From: Kofleriaceae bacterium
Lineage (GTDB): Bacteria; Myxococcota_A; Polyangia; Haliangiales; Haliangiaceae
DNA: 64,000 nucleotides
Assembly: GCA_024762925.1 (NCBI GenBank)
Contig: JANTGM010000001.1
Coordinates: 62,001 to 126,000, forward strand
Direction of reading: 5' to 3'
Shown piece after piece: positions 1-9,439 of this stretch. The translations under genes were made by a program, and so were the position numbers. The notes under the pieces were generated by a model that was not told the DNA's origin, did no database searches, and worked only from the letters and a program-made list of their open reading frames with translations. The stretch's first letter is position 1. Each line of letters starts with the position of its first letter.

Positions 1-1122
1 GTTGTATGCGCGAGTGAAGGTCGTGGCTTTCTTGGCAAAGGCGTCGAGCTTTGGCGTGTAGATGCCGTTTTTCGCTTTGAAGGCCTCAAACTGATCGGAC
101 CGCGTTGTGTCCATGACCACCAGAACGAGGTTCTTTGCCTTCTTCGCGGTAGCAATGCTGTCCTGTGTGTCTTTGACCGGAGCAACAAAAAGTCCTGGCT
201 CACCCCATGCGCCACCTTTGCCCGCACCCTCAGTAGCAAACTCGATCCGAACGGCCTTTCCTGCCAATTCTGAAAGGTCAACCTTCGCGCTTTGCCACTC
301 ACTAGTGCTTGTTGCTCGAAATAGCTCTTTGGGATCGCCTTTGATTCCCTGCACGCGAACGATGTAGTCCTGTGGGGTCTTGGAGCCGTAGTCAAAGATG
401 AGGGTTGCCTTCTCGGGGACTTGAAGATAGTAGGAATAACTCTGAGCGCCAGGAGCCAGCAGCGAGCGACGCAAGCGCTTGCCAATTTTAACGGGCCCCG
501 CGTGCTCAACAACAAGCGGGGCTTCTTTGCCTGCCTCACCAGCAAGCCAAAGCCAATCCACCTCGAGCTTCTCGGCTTTGTGGGCCAGCTTGAACTTCTT
601 GCGGCCGAGGCCAAGCTCAGGCAGCGGCAGGCGATGTACGCCCCAATCCGCGCCCACCGTTACTTCGCCAATGCTGGTCTTGCCTGCAGAGATTGTGAGC
701 GGCTGGGAACCACTTGTGGAGCGAGCCCGAATAACGAGTTCTTTTGGCGTGGTGACAAGGAACGTGTTGAGCAATCCTGTGCTCGCAAGGCTGGCGGCGC
801 TCACAGATTTGTCATCGGATGCCGACCAACCACTCTCCCATCCACCGCGTGTGTACTTGCTCTGATCACCAGTACCGAAGTCGATGAACGGGCCACCAAA
901 GCGAAGTTCTGCCCGGCTCTGCTCCTCCAAGAGGCTTCGAAACAGCTGGTAGCCATCGCGAACGTCCGGAATCTTGGGCTCAGCTTTGGCGTTGTTCTTT
1001 GCTGTGCCGGATGATGTATCAGCAACCGCTTTTGGGCTGCTCTTGTCACCAGAGTTCTCCTTGCCACAGCTGGCGAGGAGCAAGAACATGGCTAGACTGG
1101 CGAACTTCGAAACACGCTGCAT
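1..1122 (-). CDS. Sulfatase-superfamily lipoprotein, 3' end cut off by window
   Basis: Only the first 374 codons are inside the window; reading stays open to base 1. The ATG at 1120-1122 gives a signal peptide with a clean lipobox LASC (Cys19), so I predict an exported lipoprotein. After a Lys/Ala-rich linker comes a region of about 270 residues, probably beta-rich. Near the window edge is the alkaline-phosphatase/sulfatase metal-site motif LVLVVMDTTRSDQ, where Asp normally binds the catalytic metal. The nucleophile region lies outside the window, so activity cannot be judged. Order and motifs match the lipoprotein at 55680-57950, which has the same N-terminal region followed by NVILLVVDALRSDH, so the two look like paralogues. 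Substrate unknown; the family includes sulfatases, phosphodiesterases and phosphotransferases. Confidence 0.8.
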   Translation of the reverse strand, partial: MQRVSKFASLAMFLLLASCGKENSGDKSSPKAVADTSSGTAKNNAKAEPKIPDVRDGYQLFRSLLEEQSRAELRFGGPFIDFGTGDQSKYTRGGWESGWSASDDKSVSAASLASTGLLNTFLVTTPKELVIRARSTSGSQPLTISAGKTSIGEVTVGADWGVHRLPLPELGLGRKKFKLAHKAEKLEVDWLWLAGEAGKEAPLVVEHAGPVKIGKRLRRSLLAPGAQSYSYYLQVPEKATLIFDYGSKTPQDYIVRVQGIKGDPKELFRATSTSEWQSAKVDLSELAGKAVRIEFATEGAGKGGAWGEPGLFVAPVKDTQDSIATAKKAKNLVLVVMDTTRSDQFEAFKAKNGIYTPKLDAFAKKATTFTRAYN

Positions 1123-1201
1123 GCAGCGAGGGTAGGGGCTCGCCAGCGATCCGTCGAGAATTTCGCGGATTTTCGCGAGCCGCCTGTGCGCGGGTGCCGC
1201 G

Positions 1202-1426
<225 letters not shown>

Positions 1427-1648
1427 TGCAGGAGTTTACCTCAAGCCAGGAGTCTGCAGGGCGCCTGGGGTGATTCCCACTCGCTTTCGAGCATAGAGAT
1501 CACACCAGTTTGCGAACACACCTAGAGCTGACGTTTGTCTTTGAGAGCGAGAGCGCTCCGTGAGATTGATCCCCGAAGCCAACTCGCTGTGGATGTTCCC
1601 TGAGGCGTTTAAGCAGCGCCTCAGGGTGTCGGCCATTAAGCGCGAACG
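1427..1648. other. Intergenic region without a recognisable gene
   Basis: These 222 bp separate cti from the poly-Gly lipoprotein, both on the minus strand. A 66-codon minus-strand frame at 1436-1636 is open, but has no signal peptide, domain or convincing ribosome site. I see no strong hairpin followed by a T-run. Confidence 0.4.
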
Positions 1649-4279
1649 CTAGAGAGGGCCGCAATCCTCAAAGCGATTGTTGCCGGCAAACCAAGCGTAC
1701 TCACTCAAGTCCAGAATTGCTGCTTCTGATTGTTCACTCACCGATGGATCTGAGAGGTAGTCGTGCATGTCATCTACGAAGGGCCAGAAGTCTTTGCTGT
1801 ACCGAGTAATCACCACACCATCAACGATGTACTTATTGGCGAGCGCGAGCCAGTTGAGCTCTCCAGGGCCAGGAACAGAGACGTTCTTTACGTTCTGCAC
1901 ATCTTTGAGAAACTCTGAAGCCTTCGAAAGTGGCAGGTCGACAAAGAGCTCGGGGTAGCTGCCCACAATTCCACGATGGGCCGAGAGGTAGTCGTCGTCG
2001 CAGGTTCTCGCTCGAGAGGAGCCAAAGGCAAAGTCATTGCTCGAGTAGGTGCGGTTCGAAATGACTGTGTAGAACTGGCGATTGCCCTGTCCATCGGAAA
2101 CGCGGAATACGGTGGCGTTTGGCAGGTTACGCGCGTGATCGCCAGTCATCCCGGTGAGCATGTCCATGCCCAACTCAAAGTCGGTGAAGGACGCAATCTC
2201 TGGAATTTCGCGTCCAGGAACCGAGCTGCGGTTGAGGATGTCATCGTAGCCTGGAGTGAAGCTTCGCCGTGCGTCCATCTTCTTTGCTAGCTTCGTAAAG
2301 CTAGGAAACCCATCAAAGCTAACTTGCGAGTCGCGCACTGTCTCGCCCTGTCCGTCGATATCGAGGTCATCCGCGGGCACGAGACTGAGAATGCGGCCCT
2401 CCTTAAAGGAGCCAATAGCATCGAAGAGTGCAGAGGTATCAAAGCCTGCAGTCCACTCATTGCGAACTTCTTCGCGCTGCTCGGCCGGCATGAGAGAGAG
2501 CATCAGGTCCTCTCCCTCTGTACGAATATTACTGAAGTAGGTCCACGTCTCGAGTTGGTCGAGAGCGCCTTGCCAATACAAGAAGTTGACCGTGAGATTG
2601 TAGTAGAGACGTTCAAAGTTGGTGTAGCTCAAGAGCCAACCTGTCTCGGGCTGCCCACCAACGGCGCCCCACTCAACCGTTGCCGACTTCTCGTGTCGCA
2701 ACACGGTGAGCCATGAGTTCGGGTCTTCGTTTGCTCCACTGCCAAGCCAGATGTCATCAAGTCCAAGGCCGTCGGGATGTAGGAGACGCATTTGCTTTTC
2801 AAGATCTTCCTGATAGGCGGCCTCGTCGTGAGTCTCGAGGATGCTGTGTAATGCGAAGGGATTGAGATTCCAGCCAATGAACGCCTCAGAGACTTCATCG
2901 GTGCTAATGGCCGACGGGTCAGAAGAGGGCTTGAGGAACCAGACCCAGAAGTGGTCACGAATTGCATAGGTCGCGGTCGATCCTGTGCAGACGTCGGCTT
3001 TGACCAACGACTCGATGAGCTTCTTTGAGTTCTCAATCATGAACTGCGAGCGAATCCGCCCTGGAATCTGACTGAAATAGCGGAATGGATTGCGGGCACC
3101 ATCGCCAAGTTTGTGGGTATAGCCCGGATCTTCGGTGACCTCGTAGTTCAAGACTCCATCCTCGGTGATTCCCTTGAGGAAAAGGTCATCATTGTGGGCC
3201 ATGACAGAAGCGTTGAGATCCCAAACGGTGTGAGTCTTGCGCACCATGACTGCGGTGATCTTTCGGAAGCGATAGAAGACTCGGTCATCGGGGTCATCCA
3301 TGATGAACTCCTCAACGATTTCATCGATGGGCTTGCCCGTTGGTGTTCTGGAGCGAACCATTTCGTAGAACTCGCCTGGGCTCTTTTCGAAGCGGATGTG
3401 AGCAAAGAACATGTGCTCGTAGAGGTAGCGAGCCATAAGATAGCGTTTGAGGTCGAGCTCAGCACCGTTTCGGCCGTTTAAGAATTCTTCCCACTCCTCG
3501 ATTTCTTGCGCGTTCTGGGGGGCAAGCAACACTTCTTGCGCGCCATCACTTGGACCGGGAGCCCCTCGAGAAATCCAGTCGACGATTGTTTCGAAGTCGC
3601 CAGGTTCCAAGGGCTCGAGCCCAAAAGGCATAGCGCGAGTTGCAAGGTCGGCGTTGCTGAGCTGGCTTACCTCTTGGGCACCCACACATTCAAAGGTGCG
3701 TTCTTCAAGGGTATTGGTGTAAAGATCGTGAGTGGCGGTGAGCAACTCGGAGTCGCGCTCTTGGGTTCGGAACTCGCGTGAGATGGTGAGCAGCTTGGTC
3801 ATCAGCGAGTTGTTTGGGTCGGGATCAACGATAGGGTAGTACCCTGAGTCGCGCCATTCTTCTTCGGTGGCAGCAAAGTCCACGATGCCATCGTCAACAA
3901 CTCGGCCATCTTTCAAACGACTTGGGTCTTGGGCGAAGACGGTTGGTGCAAAGAGGTTATTCGTGTTTGACCCGCGCAAGAGCCCCTCATAGGAACTGAG
4001 CTTGAGTTGACATGGAGAGTCGGTGCAGCCATGACAGGCGACGCAGCGCTTTGCGAGGATTGGTTGAATCTCATCGAGATACTCATCCTCCCCGCCCCAA
4101 CCAAAACGGTTGCCAGGTTGATAGAGATCAAACTCTCCTTGCCCGGTGTCGCACTTACCGCTAGCGCAACTTGGACCATCCAGATCAGACCCGCATCCTG
4201 ACACGGTCAGGGCAAGGGTGCTGAAGAGAGATAGGAGGAGGAGGAGGAGGAGGGTACGAGGAGCAGACATCCCGGTCAT
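1649..4279 (-). CDS. cti: Fatty acid cis/trans isomerase (heme c), predicted lipoprotein
   Basis: Cti isomerises cis-unsaturated acyl chains of membrane phospholipids to trans in the periplasm, a rapid response to solvent or heat known from Pseudomonas and Vibrio. Visible here: the heme-c motif CVACH (residues 79-83) followed by GCTDSPCQLKLSSYEG, a segment I recognise as typical of Cti, then a long body of about 790 residues. The start at 4279 gives MTGMSAPRT and seven Leu; ATG at 4270 is an alternative. The signal peptide ends in VSGC, a proper lipobox (Cys29), so this copy is predicted to be lipid-anchored, whereas the Pseudomonas enzyme is described as soluble periplasmic. At 876 residues it is longer than the roughly 770 of Pseudomonas. 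It diverges from the VWA lipoprotein at 4498. Confidence 0.9.
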   Translation of the reverse strand: MTGMSAPRTLLLLLLLSLFSTLALTVSGCGSDLDGPSCASGKCDTGQGEFDLYQPGNRFGWGGEDEYLDEIQPILAKRCVACHGCTDSPCQLKLSSYEGLLRGSNTNNLFAPTVFAQDPSRLKDGRVVDDGIVDFAATEEEWRDSGYYPIVDPDPNNSLMTKLLTISREFRTQERDSELLTATHDLYTNTLEERTFECVGAQEVSQLSNADLATRAMPFGLEPLEPGDFETIVDWISRGAPGPSDGAQEVLLAPQNAQEIEEWEEFLNGRNGAELDLKRYLMARYLYEHMFFAHIRFEKSPGEFYEMVRSRTPTGKPIDEIVEEFIMDDPDDRVFYRFRKITAVMVRKTHTVWDLNASVMAHNDDLFLKGITEDGVLNYEVTEDPGYTHKLGDGARNPFRYFSQIPGRIRSQFMIENSKKLIESLVKADVCTGSTATYAIRDHFWVWFLKPSSDPSAISTDEVSEAFIGWNLNPFALHSILETHDEAAYQEDLEKQMRLLHPDGLGLDDIWLGSGANEDPNSWLTVLRHEKSATVEWGAVGGQPETGWLLSYTNFERLYYNLTVNFLYWQGALDQLETWTYFSNIRTEGEDLMLSLMPAEQREEVRNEWTAGFDTSALFDAIGSFKEGRILSLVPADDLDIDGQGETVRDSQVSFDGFPSFTKLAKKMDARRSFTPGYDDILNRSSVPGREIPEIASFTDFELGMDMLTGMTGDHARNLPNATVFRVSDGQGNRQFYTVISNRTYSSNDFAFGSSRARTCDDDYLSAHRGIVGSYPELFVDLPLSKASEFLKDVQNVKNVSVPGPGELNWLALANKYIVDGVVITRYSKDFWPFVDDMHDYLSDPSVSEQSEAAILDLSEYAWFAGNNRFEDCGPL

Positions 4280-4497
4280 GATAGTGCTTCGCCCATCACC
4301 AGTACAAGCAACACATCTGAATTATGGTCATGCCACGCTGCTGTTTGAACTGGACGGACAGCGCGATGTCTCCTAAAAAGCTACATAAATGGGACCGTCG
4401 GGGGCGGGCACTGACCGTCGATTCAAGAGTGATGCTTTGTCCGCCACTACCGAGGCAAGGTGGGCTACTCTCGGCCGTTCCCCGCGGAAGCAACGTC
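4280..4497. promoter_or_regulatory. Divergent intergenic region cti / VWA lipoprotein
   Basis: The 218 bp between two genes transcribed away from each other must hold both promoters. I cannot pick a convincing -35/-10 pair. GACCGTCG occurs twice about 22 bp apart (near 4391 and 4413), a possible but weak operator-like direct repeat. Confidence 0.35.
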
Positions 4498-5454
4498 ATG
4501 CACAAACACACATCTACATTCATCTGGGGTCTTGGAATTGTTCTGTTGCTCGCTTGCGGGCCGAGCGCCGATGACGGGACTGGCGCCCAGACTGATGGCG
4601 GGGGAGGATCGGCTGACGCAAACGGCAATCCACCCACGTTTGCCGACGCAACTCCCCAACAAGCCCTGTGCGAGAAGATGGACATTCTCTTTGTGATCGA
4701 CGATTCCGGCTCAATGGGGGAGGAGCAGGCGAATCTCGCAACCAACTTTCCACTCTTCGTTGATGTGCTCAACGGCTTTGTATCTTCAGCGGGCTTGCCT
4801 ATCGACTATCACCTTGGCGTGACAACCACCTCGGTGAGCAAGAACTGGAGCATTGGCGGGCTCATTCCTGATAGCCAAGAGGGGCCCGATGGTGCCCTCA
4901 TCGACAATGAATGCACGATGCCCAGAAAGTGGCTTGAGCGGGACGATGCAGACGTGCCCGGGACCTTCTCGTGCGTGGCCCAAGCGGTTGGTGGCGCCAA
5001 TGAGGAAATGCCACTCGAGGCGATTCGTCTTGCGGTCCGTGATCGAGTGATGGATGGGCAGAACGCTGGTTTCTTCCGGGATGATGCTTTGCTGGCGGTT
5101 GTTGTGTTGACCGATGAGAACGATTGCTCGCGAATGGATAACAACTTCACGGTTGGACTCACCGATGATGTGTGTGACGACCTAGCCCCCGTTGACACCT
5201 ACATCTCTGCACTCGATCAAGTGAAGGGCGACCGGGGACGATGGGCGACCGCTTTCATCGCGGGACTTGGCCCTGGTGACTGCAGCTCGGATTTCGGAAA
5301 CGCAGATGAAGCGACTCGCCTTCTGAGCTTCGCGGCCTCGGCCGGCGATAACGCTGTGACGAGCTCAATCTGCGACGGCGACTTGGCCAGCGCACTGGGC
5401 GACGCGCTTTCTACCTTTGAAGAAGCGTGTCGCTCGTTTCCGCCGATTGAATAA
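4498..5454 (+). CDS. von Willebrand factor A domain lipoprotein
   Basis: The 318-residue protein starts at ATG 4498. The upstream part of the open frame lacks a signal peptide, whereas this start gives a signal peptide with lipobox LLAC (Cys20). A Gly/Asp/Ala-rich linker (about residues 21-56) precedes a VWA fold with the MIDAS motif DDSGS (residues 68-72) in MDILFVIDDSGSM, so metal-dependent ligand binding is likely. Several Cys in the domain suggest disulfides, fitting an exported protein. Partner unknown. Such VWA lipoproteins occur in many copies in myxobacteria; a second lies at 54299-55357. Three bp separate its stop from the convergent glycosyltransferase. Confidence 0.85.
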   Translation: MHKHTSTFIWGLGIVLLLACGPSADDGTGAQTDGGGGSADANGNPPTFADATPQQALCEKMDILFVIDDSGSMGEEQANLATNFPLFVDVLNGFVSSAGLPIDYHLGVTTTSVSKNWSIGGLIPDSQEGPDGALIDNECTMPRKWLERDDADVPGTFSCVAQAVGGANEEMPLEAIRLAVRDRVMDGQNAGFFRDDALLAVVVLTDENDCSRMDNNFTVGLTDDVCDDLAPVDTYISALDQVKGDRGRWATAFIAGLGPGDCSSDFGNADEATRLLSFAASAGDNAVTSSICDGDLASALGDALSTFEEACRSFPPIE

Positions 5455-5457
5455 TTC

Positions 5458-7065
5458 CTAGCTTGCGAGTTCTTCTGGGTCACAAACGATGAGCCCTTCG
5501 ATGCCGGGCAGCACGTCCTCATAGTGCACGGCCATCGATGCCAGCAGGCGCATCACGTCTGTGCGGCCGGTGCTTGAGACCATTTCGAGCCACTCCATCA
5601 GATGGGGCATCATCGCTGAAGGAGCAAGAGCGGGCGAGAGAGCCTCGGGCTGCTGCTGTGCCATCATTGCGAGTACAACGCGGCAGCTTGCTGCCTCGAG
5701 GCTCCAATCACGCAAGCTATCTCGCGCCTGCTCTGCATCGCGCCCCCAAACACAGGCCTCGGCCACAGCGACTCGGCACAGCGCATCTTGGCCAACATCG
5801 GTGCTCGAATTGGCTGCGTTCTTCCACATGGCAATCGCGGCTTCGTGGTCGCCCTGGCTCCACGCATGGTCGCCTATGAAGAGCTGCACACACGGCATGT
5901 GCACAAGCTCGCTTTCCATGAGGAGAGAAAGCTGCTCGAGCATGCTGTGGTGTTGCCCGCTGAGTGCGAGAGTTTCCAACGTGAGCGCCCGCTCAACACC
6001 GCTCTTGGGGGCCAGCAATCGCACCTTTCGCACAGCGCCCAGGGCATCGCGCAAGCGACGTCCAGCGAGCGCTGCTCGGGCGACGCCAATGGCAGCAGCA
6101 AGTCCCCTCATACTTGGGTCGGCGGGGTACTCCGGCGGTGGTGCAGGTGCGTTAAGGCAGTGAAAGAACACCTGCTGTGCACACTCGTCTTGGCCAAGTC
6201 GCAGGGCGAGGTCCGCTTGTTGGTATTGCAGCTCGCAGACTCCGGGAAAGTGCCCCAAGGCGACACCAATTGTGCGAAGTGCCCGGCAGAGGTCTCCGCT
6301 CATAATGAGCGCGGCTACGAAGTTTGCGTAGACGCGGGGTAGATAGGGAACCCGTTCGGCCTGGCGATTGGCGAACACATCCTCCGCGACAAGAAAGGCA
6401 CGCTCGTACAATTGAAGGCGTTCTTCGCAGTCGGCTGGAAGCATCATCGCAAGTTTATGAAGGCTGTAGAGGTTCTCGGGGTTTTTCTTAGTGTCACGCC
6501 GAAGAATGCGCTCGTTGCGTGCCCGTTTTGATTTCTCTTTCACGACATCGGGCAAGTATCCCTCATGCAGTAGATGCACAGCGGAGTTCATTGCGAGTCG
6601 AAGGTTGCCTTCTTCAATGCTGTCCACAACGCTCTCGTGCACAGGGCGTCGAAACTCGATGCCCTTGCCGTTGCGAAAAAAACGCACAATCTGTCGCGCG
6701 TGCAACTCGCCAAGGGTGTTGCGATTGTCCTGGCTCACAAGAAAGGCGTCTGCATCGCTGGTGACGAGCTCGCGCAATCTCGGACCACTGTTTGGGGCCA
6801 GTTGTTCATCCGCATCCACAACGAGGATCCACTCTCGTGTCGCCATCGCCAGTGAGGCATTTCGTGCTGCAGAGAAGTCGTCAGTCCACTCCACGTGCGC
6901 GATCTCTGCTCCAAACTCACGAGCGATCGCAACGGTTGAGTCCGTCGAGCCTGTGTCGACAATGCAAAGTTCGTCAATCCAGGGACGCAGCGACTCTAGG
7001 CATGAGCGTAGGAAGCGCTCTTCATCGCGAACAATCATGCATAGACTGATTTGTGGGGCTCGCAT
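5458..7065 (-). CDS. Family 2 glycosyltransferase with C-terminal TPR-like helices
   Basis: Starting at ATG 7063-7065, residue 1 leads straight into the GT-A fold: ISLCMIVRDEE (nucleotide site), VDTGSTDST, and the metal-binding DAD in ILVVDADEQL. The frame is open further upstream, but that extension overlaps egtD and has no domain. After about 230 residues the protein becomes helical with repeated Leu/Ala patterns (for example ALRTIGVALGHFPG), fitting tetratricopeptide-like repeats to the end (535 residues). This is the architecture of bacterial GT2-TPR glycosyltransferases that modify proteins or surface glycans. Donor and acceptor sugars are not predictable. It is divergent from egtD with a 73-bp gap. 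Confidence 0.85.
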   Translation of the reverse strand: MRAPQISLCMIVRDEERFLRSCLESLRPWIDELCIVDTGSTDSTVAIAREFGAEIAHVEWTDDFSAARNASLAMATREWILVVDADEQLAPNSGPRLRELVTSDADAFLVSQDNRNTLGELHARQIVRFFRNGKGIEFRRPVHESVVDSIEEGNLRLAMNSAVHLLHEGYLPDVVKEKSKRARNERILRRDTKKNPENLYSLHKLAMMLPADCEERLQLYERAFLVAEDVFANRQAERVPYLPRVYANFVAALIMSGDLCRALRTIGVALGHFPGVCELQYQQADLALRLGQDECAQQVFFHCLNAPAPPPEYPADPSMRGLAAAIGVARAALAGRRLRDALGAVRKVRLLAPKSGVERALTLETLALSGQHHSMLEQLSLLMESELVHMPCVQLFIGDHAWSQGDHEAAIAMWKNAANSSTDVGQDALCRVAVAEACVWGRDAEQARDSLRDWSLEAASCRVVLAMMAQQQPEALSPALAPSAMMPHLMEWLEMVSSTGRTDVMRLLASMAVHYEDVLPGIEGLIVCDPEELAS

Positions 7066-7138
7066 CCAACAAGCAATATCGGACACCTGGCCCCTGTCCT
7101 TGAGAAGCGATGTGCGATGACATGGTACACCTTCCCCC

Positions 7139-8137
7139 ATGACTGGGTACCACGTGCTGGAAGGGGAGGAACTGAGCCGCTTGAGGGATCCCAGGCGGGA
7201 TTTTGCGCTCGATGTTCTTTCGGGACTCTCGGAGCACCACAAGAAGCTCGACTCACGCTACTTCTACGACGACGAGGGCAGCCGGCTCTTTCAGGCGATC
7301 ATGAGTTGCAAGGACTACTACCCAACCGACTCGGAACGCGAGATCTTGCAGAACCATGGCCGCTCGATTGCGGCCACCTGTTCTGGCACACCGCTCAACG
7401 TCATCGATCTTGGGGCTGGCGACGGCGCAAAGACAAAGATCCTGCTACAGGCCCTCGTCGAACTGGGTGTGGACTGCCGGTACGTCCCGATCGACATTTC
7501 CGAGGGGGCGATTGGCGGGCTTGTCGAGACGATGAAACTCGACATGCCTGAGCTGGATGTGCAGGGATTGGTCTGTGAATACACCGATGGGCTCAACTGG
7601 TTGTCTTCGATGGGGGACAATCGCAAGAACCTGCTACTTTTTCTGGGATCCAATATCGGCAACTTCAACAAGGCGCGGGCTCGGGCGTTTCTGCGAAGGC
7701 AGTGGACTTCACTTCGCGACGGTGACTACGCGCTCATTGGATTCGACCTGAAGAAGGACATCGAGGTGCTGCTGCGCGCGTACAACGATTCTGATGGCTA
7801 CACGGCCGCCTTCAATCAGAACTTGCTTCGGCGCATCAATACCGAGCTTGGCGGTACGTTCGATACAAGCAAGTTTCGTCACTATGGCACCTACGACGTC
7901 TTCTCAGGAGCAATGGTGAGCTACCTTGTGAGCTTGGAAGAGCAGGTTGTAGAGATTGCGGCGCTTGGACGGAGCTTTGAGTTTGAAGCGTGGGAGCCGG
8001 TTCATACGGAATACTCGTACAAGTACCTAGAGCGCGATATCGAAGACCTTGCATCCGATACTGGCTACATAATTGAGGCGAAGTATCGCGACTCAAGGCA
8101 TTATTTTGTTGACGCTCTTTGGCGGGTCGCAAAGTAG
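7139..8137 (+). CDS. egtD: L-histidine N-alpha-methyltransferase (ergothioneine synthesis)
   Basis: EgtD trimethylates histidine to hercynine with three S-adenosylmethionine, the first step of ergothioneine synthesis. Visible: the N-terminal segment YFYDDEGSRLFQAI, the SAM site DLGAGDGAKT (about residues 89-98) and the family-specific FLGSNIGNF (about 168-176). Length 332 fits the family (about 320). egtB follows after 6 bp, so they form an operon. No egtA, egtC or egtE is nearby. Confidence 0.93.
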   Translation: MTGYHVLEGEELSRLRDPRRDFALDVLSGLSEHHKKLDSRYFYDDEGSRLFQAIMSCKDYYPTDSEREILQNHGRSIAATCSGTPLNVIDLGAGDGAKTKILLQALVELGVDCRYVPIDISEGAIGGLVETMKLDMPELDVQGLVCEYTDGLNWLSSMGDNRKNLLLFLGSNIGNFNKARARAFLRRQWTSLRDGDYALIGFDLKKDIEVLLRAYNDSDGYTAAFNQNLLRRINTELGGTFDTSKFRHYGTYDVFSGAMVSYLVSLEEQVVEIAALGRSFEFEAWEPVHTEYSYKYLERDIEDLASDTGYIIEAKYRDSRHYFVDALWRVAK

Positions 8138-8143
8138 GCGGGA

Positions 8144-9439
8144 ATGGGAAACCTGAGCAGCTCAGAGGAAACACGTGTGAGCGAATTTGCGCGCGCATCG
8201 TTAGACCGACAGTTCGCGGAAGTTCGCAAACAAACCATGTCGCTTGTCCTGCCTCTCGAGGTCGAGGACTTTGTCGTGCAGTCTATGCCAGACGTGAGCC
8301 CGACCAAGTGGCACATGGCCCACACGACGTGGTTTTTTGAGACCTTTGTGCTTACGCCTTTCGTGGCTGGCTACAAGCCCTACAACCCACAGTACGGGTT
8401 CCTCTTCAATAGCTACTATCTTCAAGTTGGCCAAATGCATGCAAGAGAACGGCGGGGCGTGCTGTCGAGGCCAACTGTCTCGGAGATTACCGCCTATCGG
8501 CTCTCTGTGGATGAGTGCATCCGTGGGTTGCTTGCGAATGCTCCCGCGGCGGATTGGGAAGAACTCTCACGCAGAGTCGTCTTGGGGCTACATCACGAGC
8601 AACAGCACCAAGAACTCCTTCTGATGGACATCAAGCACGTGCTCTCATGCAATCCGCTGAAGCCCGCGTACGATCGTAGCGGTGACTCATCGTCAGCAGG
8701 GCAGGATCCATCGCTTGTGATGCAAGCGGTAGCGGGCGGCGTGGTCGAAATTGGCTTTCAAGGGCCGGGCTTTGCATTCGACAATGAGGGGCCGCGCCAT
8801 CAGACTCTGCTTGAGGATTTTCGAATCGCGAATCGCTGCGTGACGAACGGCGAGTTCTCAGAGTTTATCGCAGATGGTGGCTATGAGAAGCCCGAATTGT
8901 GGCTCTCTGACGGCTGGGCGCAGGTTGTGGCGAACGGCTGGCAGACGCCCTTGTACTGGCAGAAGGAGGCGGGCGGCTGGCACGAATTCGGTATGCGTGG
9001 ACTGCTCCCGATCATCGCCGCCGCACCCGTTGCGCACGTGAGTTACTATGAAGCGGATGCGTATGCTCGGTGGGCAGGTGCTCGCTTGCCAACCGAGGCC
9101 GAGTGGGAATACGCAAATTGCGCAACCAAGGTCTCGGGGAATTTCTTAGAGTCTGGGGCGTTGCACCCGCGAATGGCTGCAGGCGAAGAGCCACTCTTGC
9201 AGAGCTTTGGTGATGTATGGGAGTTCACGCAAAGCTCATACTCCCCGTATCCAGGGTTCCGAATCTCCGAAGGCGCCCTCGGTGAGTACAACGGAAAATT
9301 CATGTCTGGACAAGTGGTCACGCGTGGTGGCAGCTGCTTCACGCCGAAGTCCCATATTCGCGTGAGCTATCGCAACTTCTTCAAGCCCCATCAGCGCTGG
9401 TGCGTGCAGGGATTTCGCCTGGCGATGGATGGCTGCTAG
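8144..9439 (+). CDS. egtB: Hercynine oxygenase / sulfoxide synthase EgtB
   Basis: EgtB is a non-heme iron enzyme that joins a thiol (cysteine or gamma-glutamylcysteine) to hercynine with O2. Visible: a DinB-like N-terminal domain whose iron ligands match the known H...HxxxH pattern, His57 in KWHMAHTTWFFE and the HHEQQH motif (about residues 150-155). A C-terminal FGE-sulfatase-like domain (about 190-430) contains RLPTEAEWEYA and ends GGSCFTPKSH...GFRLA. Length 431 is normal. Because no egtA or egtC lies nearby, direct use of cysteine, as in some other EgtB types, is possible but unproven. Its TAG stop shares bases with the stop of the convergent FkbM gene (CTAG at 9436-9439). Confidence 0.93.
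   Translation: MGNLSSSEETRVSEFARASLDRQFAEVRKQTMSLVLPLEVEDFVVQSMPDVSPTKWHMAHTTWFFETFVLTPFVAGYKPYNPQYGFLFNSYYLQVGQMHARERRGVLSRPTVSEITAYRLSVDECIRGLLANAPAADWEELSRRVVLGLHHEQQHQELLLMDIKHVLSCNPLKPAYDRSGDSSSAGQDPSLVMQAVAGGVVEIGFQGPGFAFDNEGPRHQTLLEDFRIANRCVTNGEFSEFIADGGYEKPELWLSDGWAQVVANGWQTPLYWQKEAGGWHEFGMRGLLPIIAAAPVAHVSYYEADAYARWAGARLPTEAEWEYANCATKVSGNFLESGALHPRMAAGEEPLLQSFGDVWEFTQSSYSPYPGFRISEGALGEYNGKFMSGQVVTRGGSCFTPKSHIRVSYRNFFKPHQRWCVQGFRLAMDGC

Noticed and set aside
1436-1636. 66-codon minus-strand frame between cti and the poly-Gly lipoprotein
   Set aside because: It has no domain, signal peptide or convincing ribosome site, and its composition looks like open frame by chance.
5458-7242. N-terminal 59-residue extension of the GT2 glycosyltransferase
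   Set aside because: It would overlap egtD on the other strand and has no homology-like features. The ATG at 7065 leads directly into the glycosyltransferase fold.
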